The notes under the pieces were generated by a model, which saw only the letters and a list, made by a program, of their open reading frames with translations, searched no databases and was not told the DNA's origin. Below, piece after piece: positions 41,808 through 48,190 of a DNA stretch of 48,190 bases. The stretch covers positions 1-48,190 of the forward strand of contig JAFSXY010000106.1 of the NCBI GenBank assembly GCA_017443805.1, given 5' to 3'. A program made the translations under genes and the position numbers. Origin of the DNA: Clostridia bacterium (lineage in GTDB: Bacteria > Bacillota > Clostridia > Oscillospirales > Acutalibacteraceae). The number at the start of each line of letters is the position of its first letter. Positions within the stretch are counted from its first letter, which is position 1.

Positions 41808-44285
41808 ATGGCAAAGATCATCATGACCAAACCAAGCAGCAGCGGGATCGCGCTGGGCGGTATCGGCGCCGGAAGCGTGGAGCTCATGCCCGACGGCGAA
41901 TTTCACTATTGGCAGATCGCCAATCCGCCCAGAATGACCGAGATATGCTGGGAGAATAAGGCGGACGACGGCGAGCGCCACACGGGCGCGCTGTCGTTCT
42001 GGGTCCGGAGCGAGCAGGAAGGCCGGCGCCCCGTCGTGCGCAAGCTCGGCATGAAAACCGAACCGGACGATTTTACCTACCGCCTGTTCCCCTGGAACAA
42101 ACCGGTGGAACGGATCTGCTTTGACGGACGCTTTCCCGTATGCGAGCTGAAATATGAGGACAAAGCGCTGCCCTGCCGCTTGACGGGACGGGCCGTCGCG
42201 CCGTTTGTGCCGCATAAAACGGATATCTCCGCCATGCCGGGCTTTTATATGGATTTCGAGATCGAAAACCCGGAAAACGAACCGCTGACGGTCAGCCTGC
42301 TCGGCGCCCTTGTGCCGGAGTTCTGCAATGACGGCGGCTGCCGCAACACGCTTTCCGAAGGCCCCGGCGGCGTCAGCATCACGATGCTGCCGGCAAAAAC
42401 GACCGACGCGCCGAACTGCGGCGAAGCGTGCCTCGGCGTCAACGGCGACGGTGAAAAAAGCTTTATTACGGGCGAATACCGGCGCTTCATCCGGGAATAC
42501 ATCTTCGACGACGACAATTTCGGCGTCAGCCAGGAATCCGTCCTGTTCGGCTTCCGTGAAACGGGCCGTCTGCCAAACAGCGAGATCGGTTCACCGCCGC
42601 CCGATATCCCAGAAAAAACCGAAACACTGTCCGACGAAGCGGTCGCCGCGCTTTTCAATGCGTATGAAAAGTACCCCTTTGCCCTGTCCGTTTTACAGCG
42701 CATCCGCGATACGCGCCCTTCCTTTCCGGCAAACCGGGAAGAGCAGGCGCTGTTCCTCTCAGCTCTGCGCGGACAAAACCGCCTTCACATCCTCCAGACC
42801 GAAGAATTCGGCGCGGCGGCTCTCTGCAGCACGGTGCGGCTGGCCCCGGGCGAGAAAAAAACCGTACGCTTTGTTTTAACGTGGTATTTCCCGAATCACT
42901 TTTCAAAAGACGGACGGCGGCTCGGGCATTACTATGAAAATCTTTTGTGCGGCGCAAAAGACGCAAACGCCTTTTTGCAGGACCACAGGCCGGAGGTTTT
43001 CGACAAAGCCGTCGCTTTTTCAAAGCTGCTTTATAATACGGATCTGCCGGAAATATATCCGGACTGCTGGAGCGGGCACCTGAGCACGATCGTCAAGTGC
43101 GCCTGGTACTTAAAAGACGGCAAGTTCGGCCTGTGGGAGGGGCAGGGCTTCTGCGGCTTCCATACGACGGACATCACCTACCACGCGTCGTTCGGCCTTT
43201 TGGCTCTGTTCCCGGAGCTGCAGCTGAGACAAATGCGCATGGGCGCCGCCTTCCAGCGGGAGGACGGGCGCGTGCATCACTCTTTTGCGCCGGATCTGGA
43301 TCACGTGGGCGGCGGCTTTGAACGCGTGGACATGAACAACCAGTTCGTGCTGATGGTCCTGCGCGACTACCTTTATACCGGCGACAAAGATTATCTCAAG
43401 GCCATGTGGCCGCACGTGGTCCGTGCGATGGATTCCATCGGCGCGCTCGACGGCGACGGCGACGGTCTTCCCGACCTTGAGACAAAACGGAACACCTATG
43501 ACGCCTGGAATTTTTCCGGCACCCCGGTCTATATTTCGGTCCTGTGGCTCGCAGCCTTGAAGGCCGCCGCACGTATGGCCGACGAAACAGGCGACGAAAT
43601 GCGTGCCGGAACGTGGAGGAAACTTCTTGAAAAAGGACTTGCCTCCCTTGAAACATGCCTGTTTAACGGCGAATACTACGACCTGTGGCGCGCCGGCACG
43701 GAGAAGGACGAAGCCCTGATGACAGATCAGCTTGACGGCGAGTGGTTCCTGCGCGCGGCCGGGATTGGAGGCAACCTGGACGACGACCGGATCCGGGCGG
43801 TCTTAAGAAAGATTGTCGACCGGAACTTTACCCCGGATACCGGCCTTGTCAACGCCACCTGCCCCGAAGGCCGGCATACCACGTTTTTTACCCACAAAAA
43901 CTGCCAGACCGAAGCCGTTTGGACGGGCGTCGGCTACCTGACGGCCGCTTTGTGCCTGTACACAGGTCTGCGCGCCGATGCGGACGCGCTTATTACGGCC
44001 ATAAGCGACAACCAGTCCCGTTTCGGCGCGCTGTGGGACCACTGGGAGTGCGGGCACCACTACACGCGGCCGATGTCAAGCTGGACCACGCTGAACGCGG
44101 CGCTGGGCCTTCGGGTCGACTTTGCGCGGCGGAGCATCCTTCTGAAGCCGATTGCGGAAAATATCACGCTGCCGCTCTGTATTCCCGGCGTGCTGGGCAC
44201 GGCAGTATTCAAAAACGGCGTGGCGTCCGTATACGTTGCCGAAGGCAGTCTGGACGGCTGGACCGTACGGACCGACCAAACATAA
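41808..44285 (+). CDS. GH116 family beta-glycosidase (GBA2-like), cytoplasmic
   Basis: An 825-residue protein with AAGGAG before the ATG and no signal peptide. An N-terminal beta-sandwich begins with SGIALGGIGAGSVELMPDGE, the standard opening of GH116 proteins. The C-terminal (alpha/alpha)6 barrel contains LWEGQGFCGFHTTDITYHASF, FERVDMNNQFVLMVLRDYLY, GDGDGLPDLETKRNTYDAW and GTPVYISVLWLAALKAAARM. Family catalytic residues are a Glu nucleophile and an Asp acid/base, consistent with the Glu of LWEGQ and the Asp of TYDAW. GH116 includes beta-glucosidases, beta-xylosidases and glucosylceramidases. In a bacterium with a nearby GPH symporter, intracellular hydrolysis of imported beta-glycosides is most likely. 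A strong terminator follows. Confidence 0.9.
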   Translation: MAKIIMTKPSSSGIALGGIGAGSVELMPDGEFHYWQIANPPRMTEICWENKADDGERHTGALSFWVRSEQEGRRPVVRKLGMKTEPDDFTYRLFPWNKPVERICFDGRFPVCELKYEDKALPCRLTGRAVAPFVPHKTDISAMPGFYMDFEIENPENEPLTVSLLGALVPEFCNDGGCRNTLSEGPGGVSITMLPAKTTDAPNCGEACLGVNGDGEKSFITGEYRRFIREYIFDDDNFGVSQESVLFGFRETGRLPNSEIGSPPPDIPEKTETLSDEAVAALFNAYEKYPFALSVLQRIRDTRPSFPANREEQALFLSALRGQNRLHILQTEEFGAAALCSTVRLAPGEKKTVRFVLTWYFPNHFSKDGRRLGHYYENLLCGAKDANAFLQDHRPEVFDKAVAFSKLLYNTDLPEIYPDCWSGHLSTIVKCAWYLKDGKFGLWEGQGFCGFHTTDITYHASFGLLALFPELQLRQMRMGAAFQREDGRVHHSFAPDLDHVGGGFERVDMNNQFVLMVLRDYLYTGDKDYLKAMWPHVVRAMDSIGALDGDGDGLPDLETKRNTYDAWNFSGTPVYISVLWLAALKAAARMADETGDEMRAGTWRKLLEKGLASLETCLFNGEYYDLWRAGTEKDEALMTDQLDGEWFLRAAGIGGNLDDDRIRAVLRKIVDRNFTPDTGLVNATCPEGRHTTFFTHKNCQTEAVWTGVGYLTAALCLYTGLRADADALITAISDNQSRFGALWDHWECGHHYTRPMSSWTTLNAALGLRVDFARRSILLKPIAENITLPLCIPGVLGTAVFKNGVASVYVAEGSLDGWTVRTDQT

Positions 44286-44401
44286 TTTGCCGCTTTTTGC
44301 CGCAGGGCCTCCATTTGGCTGCGCGCAAAAGCAAATCTTTCGGCTTGATCACGCGCCGGATCCCGAGCGACAAAAAAGTTTCGGATCCTCTGAAAAAACA
44401 G

Positions 44402-44436
44402 AACCCACTGTGGCTTGAAAGCCATAGTGGGTTTTC
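44402..44436. terminator. Terminator of the GH116 gene
   Basis: AACCCACTGTGGC pairs with GCCATAGTGGGTT (one mismatch) around a 6-nt loop, followed by TTTTC; A's on the other side allow some bidirectional use. The 5'-nucleotidase gene converges from the right. Confidence 0.85.
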
Positions 44437-44505
44437 TTGATATCATGCAGGAAAGCATCTGCACCGTTCAGACGTTTTGCCGGGATTTCCGCCGCCGCAT
44501 CCGCA

Positions 44506-46218
44506 TTATTCAGCCTGGCCCGTGAACCGGATCCTTCCTTGGCCGTAGGGATCCGCGTACGCGCTGCCGATCTGACCGTTCAGCGTTTTCTGTACATAAT
44601 CGATCAGCGCCTGATTGTCGATCATGATATCCTTCTGCAGCACCTTTGCGCCGTCAAACGCGGTCTGGCCGCCGCCGTTAAGCAGCAGAACATAATCGGT
44701 GCCCGCCAACGTATAGGTCTTTTCGGGGTCAAGCGGATCGTCGCCGACTTTGGCGTTTTTCACCTTGCGTTCCCCCTCGATCCCGCTGCACATGCCGTCT
44801 TCATCAACCAGACAGCCGCTGGGAACGGATATGTCGATCTCATAAGACATTCCCGCCACGTGAAGAAAACCTCCGCTCTCGTCCGGGATATCTCTTGCGC
44901 CCCACTCCAGCGCATCAAGGATCTGTTGGCCCGTCACTTCAAGGATGCACACCTGGTTTCCAAACGGAAAAACGTCGATGATATCGCCGTAAGTGATCTC
45001 TCCTTTGGAAATATTCGTGCGGATCCCGCCGCCGTTAACCACGGCGATGTCGGCGCCCGTCTGCACCAGCACCGCGTCCGCACAAAAATCCCCCAGGTTT
45101 GTTTCCGCGCGGCGCACCATCCGGATCGGGTTTCCGGACGAATCCTTCTCCTGCGGGTCATAGATCGTAAGCTCCACAGAAGACTGCCCGATGACCTGAT
45201 TCAACTGCTGATCGAGCGCAGCCGTCGCCGCATCAATTTTTTCGCAGATCTCATTGCGGATCCCAAGCAGCTCCACGGCGCTTATATCGTTTGTCCAGGT
45301 CCAAATATTTGTTTCGGTGATCCCTTCCTCCGGCGAAATGATGCTGTAGCCGATACAGCTCAGCTTTGTTCCGCATGCGGAGCGAACGACGTTTTTCCCG
45401 TCTTTATTTTTCATCACGACCTGATCGGTATCGTGCGAATGTCCGTCCAAAAGCACGTCGATCCCGTTCGTATTGGCGATCACATCCGCATAGGTCCAGG
45501 GCTGTGCAGAGGCCTCCGATCCAAGATGCCCCAGAACATACACATAATCAGCCCCCTCGGCTCTTGCGTCGTCCACAGCGGTCTGCACGGCGTCATAGAC
45601 CGCTTCGCCGGTTTTATCCTGCATAAAGCCGTAAACAAACTCGCCGTTTTCATCTTGAAAATGCGTGGGCGTGGAGGAGGTGATCGTCTCCGGCGTCGTA
45701 ACGCCCACAAATGCGATTTTAATCCCCGCGGCTTCTTTGATCACGTAAGGCTCCAAAACCGGCGCGCCGTCTTTTGTGAGATTGCAGCTGATATATGGGT
45801 ATTCGGCTTTTTCCACAAGCTGAAGAAATTGCGCGGCGCCGTAATCGAATTCGTGATTTCCGGGGATCGCAACGTCGTATCCCATTGCGTTCATCAGGTC
45901 AATGATCGCCTCTCCCTTTGTAAGCGTACCCAGGGACTCCCCCTGTATGGCGTCTCCGTCATCGACCAAAAGGGTGGTGTACCCCTGCGCCTCCAGCGTA
46001 TCGCGGATCTGTTTCAGGCCGGCATAGCCGAAGCCCCTTTCAACGCCGCAGTGCACGTCGCTTGTAAACAAAATAACGACCTCGCCGTTCTTTTCGGCCT
46101 GTAAGGATTGACTCTGTGCGGGAGCGTCCTTTGCAGGATCGTTTTTTGCGCATGCGGCAAGGCCGATCAGCAACGCACCGGCAAGTAGGAGCGCAGTGAT
46201 TTGCTTTGTCAGTTTCAT
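44506..46218 (-). CDS. 5'-nucleotidase/UDP-sugar hydrolase-family lipoprotein
   Basis: A 570-residue protein. AGGAGG abuts an ATG at 46224, but the ATG at 46218 has ideal 6-nt spacing, so the latter is chosen. A lipobox (LLAGALLIGLAACAKND) predicts lipidation and outer-face anchoring. The metallophosphatase domain (about 45-320) shows ILFTSDVHCG, LLVDDGDAIQG, AIPGNHEFDYG, YVLGHLGSE and LLDGHSHDTD, all standard dimetal-site motifs. The C-terminal substrate domain (about 340-560) carries RRAETNLGDFCADAVL, VVNGGGIRTNISKG and FPFGNQVCILEVTG. Such enzymes dephosphorylate extracellular nucleotides or hydrolyse nucleotide sugars for scavenging. It lies 172 bp downstream of the GH78 gene on the same strand, without a clear promoter between. 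Confidence 0.93.
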   Translation of the reverse strand: MKLTKQITALLLAGALLIGLAACAKNDPAKDAPAQSQSLQAEKNGEVVILFTSDVHCGVERGFGYAGLKQIRDTLEAQGYTTLLVDDGDAIQGESLGTLTKGEAIIDLMNAMGYDVAIPGNHEFDYGAAQFLQLVEKAEYPYISCNLTKDGAPVLEPYVIKEAAGIKIAFVGVTTPETITSSTPTHFQDENGEFVYGFMQDKTGEAVYDAVQTAVDDARAEGADYVYVLGHLGSEASAQPWTYADVIANTNGIDVLLDGHSHDTDQVVMKNKDGKNVVRSACGTKLSCIGYSIISPEEGITETNIWTWTNDISAVELLGIRNEICEKIDAATAALDQQLNQVIGQSSVELTIYDPQEKDSSGNPIRMVRRAETNLGDFCADAVLVQTGADIAVVNGGGIRTNISKGEITYGDIIDVFPFGNQVCILEVTGQQILDALEWGARDIPDESGGFLHVAGMSYEIDISVPSGCLVDEDGMCSGIEGERKVKNAKVGDDPLDPEKTYTLAGTDYVLLLNGGGQTAFDGAKVLQKDIMIDNQALIDYVQKTLNGQIGSAYADPYGQGRIRFTGQAE

Positions 46219-46390
46219 ATTCATCCTCCTAAGATAAAAGGTTTATTCCGGATTACCGTACCGCACGTTTCCCAACAGTCCGCGGCTTCTGTCCGTTTGT
46301 GTGATTTCGGGACCGCCGCGTTGCATGCGGCTTCGATTGCATCGCGCTTTTCCCTCATCCCAGTGAAACGCTTTTGATATACATAACGTC

Positions 46391-48190
46391 TCACGGTAAC
46401 GTAAAAACATAGCTTCCGCTGTCCAGCAGCAATTCGACGCTTCCGTCCTTTTCGGAAACGATCGAAACCCCTTTTGCATCCGACAAAGATTTTCCGTTTT
46501 CGGAGACGGAGCTAAGGCTCTGTGCAGGTAAATACAGCGTCGCCGTCGTATTTGCGGGCACGGTGCAGCGGTACGACGTCATCTCGTCGTTTTCGGCCTC
46601 CCACACACTGCGGATAAGCCCGTACATCGACAGATACGAGCCTTCGGCGTGCGTCAGTCCGCCGCCGCAAGTCGGACGGAGAATGAAGTGCGAGAAACCG
46701 GGCGCGTCCTCGTCGCAGGCGATGCCGATCAAAGTGTCATAGATCCATTCGGTCACCGAACCGTAGGAATAGTGGTTGAAAGAGTTCATGGCCGCGTCGC
46801 CGAAGCCGTCCTTGATCGTATAGCTGTTCCATCGCTCCCAGATGGTCGTCGCCCCCTGGAGGATCGGATATTTCCATGACGGGAAATCCTCCTGCTGAAG
46901 AAGCGCAAAAGCCGTTTGGGTATGCCCGTACTCGCTCAGGACCGGCAATAGCAGCGGGCAGCCGATAAAGCCGGTCGTCAGCTTGCTGCCGTTGTCTTCT
47001 ACCTTCTTTGCCAGCGTGTCGGCGAAGGCCTGCCGGGACCCTTCCGGCAGGATTTCAAACGCGAGCGCAAGCAGGTACGCCGTCTGGGAATCGCAGGTCA
47101 ATTTTCCGTCGCCCGTAACAAACGCCTTGTTCCAGGCTTCACGGTAGGCCTCCGCCTCGTCGGCAAACCGGGCTGCGTCGTCCGTCTTTTCCAGCAGCAG
47201 CGCCATCTTCTCCATCAGATCCATGGCGTAAACGCAATAAGCGGTGTCGATCAGCTCGATGTCGGTGTCTTCGCCCATGGAAAGCCAGTCTCCCGTCCAG
47301 CTGACGCGGCGGATATGGTCGTTGCTGCCGCCGAGCAGGTATTCGGCGTAGGACACCATATTGTCATAGTATTTTTCAATATAAGACCTGTCCCCGTAAC
47401 GGGTATACATCGTCCACGGGATGATCAGCCCTGCGTCGCCCCAGCCTGCGTTCCCGGTACCGGAATAGCCGCTGCGCTTATGCTGCGGGGCAACGTCGGG
47501 ATAAGCGCCGCTAAGTTCCTGTGCGTCGTTCAGGGCGGTGATATATTGATCGAAGAAGGTCTTGACGTTCATGTTATACGCGGCGGTACCGCAAAAGATC
47601 TCGGCGTCGCCGGACCATCCCATGCGCTCGTCGCGCTGCGGGCAGTCGGTGGGAACGGACAGGAAATTGCTTCTTTGCCCCCAATACGTGTTGCAGGCAA
47701 GCTGGTTTATTAGGTCGTCGGAGGTCGAAAGCGTGCCCGTATCCTCCATATCGGAGTAAAGGACCACGGCGGCCACGTCCTCAAGCGGGAGCGCTTCGGA
47801 AAGCCCGCTGATCTCAAGATAACGGAAGCCGTGGAAGGTAAAGCGCGGCGTATAGATCTCCCCGTTCGGGTCGCCCTTTAGAATATAGGTGTCCGTCGCT
47901 TTTGCGGAGCGAAGGTTGGCAGTATAAAGCGTGCCGGCTTTGCCGTCGCTGCCTTCGCTTTTGTCGTTGAGCATTTCCGCGTGACGCAGCGTCACAACGT
48001 CTCCTTCGTTTCCGGTCACACGGATAGACGCGACCCCGGCGAGATTTTGTCCGAAATCATAAATGTAAGTTTTTGATTTGACGCATCTGACCGAAACAGC
48101 ATTCAGTCTGTCCATCTCCTTCACGACGCCCGTAAGCTGCGGCTCAAGCTTTCCGATCCCAAGGACGTCGGCGTCTATCGGTTCGGCAGG
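46391..48190 (-). CDS. GH78 family alpha-L-rhamnosidase, N-terminus cut by window edge
   Basis: The frame is open from the stop at 46391 to the right edge, giving 599 residues of the C-terminal part. An internal GTG at 48124 is not the true start, because upstream codons continue the family's beta domain. Visible segments: YIYDFGQNLAGVASIRVTG and VTLRHAEML (beta-sandwich), FHGFRYLEISG, then the (alpha/alpha)6 catalytic domain with VPTDCPQRDERMGWSGDAEI, a VSWTGDWLSMGEDT segment and NSFNHYSYGSVTEWIY, and a C-terminal beta domain. GH78 enzymes remove alpha-L-rhamnose from pectic rhamnogalacturonan, flavonoid glycosides or saponins. Full-length members are usually around 900 residues, so about one third lies outside the window; secretion cannot be judged. 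Confidence 0.92.
   Translation of the reverse strand, partial: PAEPIDADVLGIGKLEPQLTGVVKEMDRLNAVSVRCVKSKTYIYDFGQNLAGVASIRVTGNEGDVVTLRHAEMLNDKSEGSDGKAGTLYTANLRSAKATDTYILKGDPNGEIYTPRFTFHGFRYLEISGLSEALPLEDVAAVVLYSDMEDTGTLSTSDDLINQLACNTYWGQRSNFLSVPTDCPQRDERMGWSGDAEIFCGTAAYNMNVKTFFDQYITALNDAQELSGAYPDVAPQHKRSGYSGTGNAGWGDAGLIIPWTMYTRYGDRSYIEKYYDNMVSYAEYLLGGSNDHIRRVSWTGDWLSMGEDTDIELIDTAYCVYAMDLMEKMALLLEKTDDAARFADEAEAYREAWNKAFVTGDGKLTCDSQTAYLLALAFEILPEGSRQAFADTLAKKVEDNGSKLTTGFIGCPLLLPVLSEYGHTQTAFALLQQEDFPSWKYPILQGATTIWERWNSYTIKDGFGDAAMNSFNHYSYGSVTEWIYDTLIGIACDEDAPGFSHFILRPTCGGGLTHAEGSYLSMYGLIRSVWEAENDEMTSYRCTVPANTTATLYLPAQSLSSVSENGKSLSDAKGVSIVSEKDGSVELLLDSGSYVFTLP

Noticed and set aside
46221..46358. 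45-codon minus-strand frame between the GH78 and 5'-nucleotidase genes
   Set aside because: It ends in the AGGAGGATGA of the next gene, but has no convincing ribosome binding site, no family resemblance and an odd composition. It is probably chance.

Overview
The window looks like chromosomal DNA from an uncultured anaerobic gut- or rumen-type Clostridia (Firmicutes). Supporting signs are strong AGGAGG-type ribosome binding sites, moderately GC-rich genes with AT-rich intergenic regions, U-tract terminators, BspA-like LRR_5 proteins, dockerin modules, CotH-kinase surface proteins and choline-binding-like wall repeats. I see no rRNA, tRNA, phage, IS element or CRISPR array. Two genes run off the window: a giant surface protein at the left edge (1-6239, minus) and a GH78 rhamnosidase at the right edge (46391-48190, minus).

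Layout. 1-7722: the giant surface protein with nine ~209-residue modules plus a Cys-rich repeat tail, then a secreted dockerin protein. 7926-11119: a membrane acyltransferase, a sirtuin and a geranylgeranyl-reductase-like flavoprotein. 11303-12598: a dockerin-bearing VanY-like carboxypeptidase. 12640-17906: a RiPP (ribosomally made, post-translationally modified peptide) locus. It holds a decayed cassette, a 56-aa Cys-containing precursor with its own promoter and a strong terminator, then four packed genes: a C39/BtrH-like protein, a radical SAM/SPASM maturase, an acyl-carrier-like protein and a subtilase fused to a P-loop domain. 17975-20683: a second LRR_5 surface protein. 20960-24647: a GH127-type glycosidase with a lipoprotein, then a zinc-ribbon membrane protein divergent from an XRE regulator. 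24755-28584: CotH kinase, sugar isomerase and GH16 glucanase, all minus. 28849-34242: an ~1800-residue wall protein joining a phosphodiester glycosidase to a purple-acid-type phosphatase. 34341-36789: a GNAT, macro-domain and VWA cluster. 36952-46218: GPH sugar symporter, small membrane protein, second CotH kinase, flavin-binding protein, GH116 glucosidase and 5'-nucleotidase lipoprotein.

Two themes dominate. The first is plant- or host-glycan use: GH16, GH78, GH116, GH127, a GPH symporter and a sugar isomerase. The second is an elaborate cell surface. Four secreted proteins (LRR_5, both CotH proteins, and the glycosidase-phosphatase) end in a similar short aromatic and basic helix, which I suggest is a shared surface-retention signal. 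The best candidate for an uncharacterised system is the RiPP locus, which combines a radical SAM enzyme, a carrier protein, a papain-fold-like protein and a protease/P-loop fusion. All family assignments were made by eye from motifs; no database search was possible.
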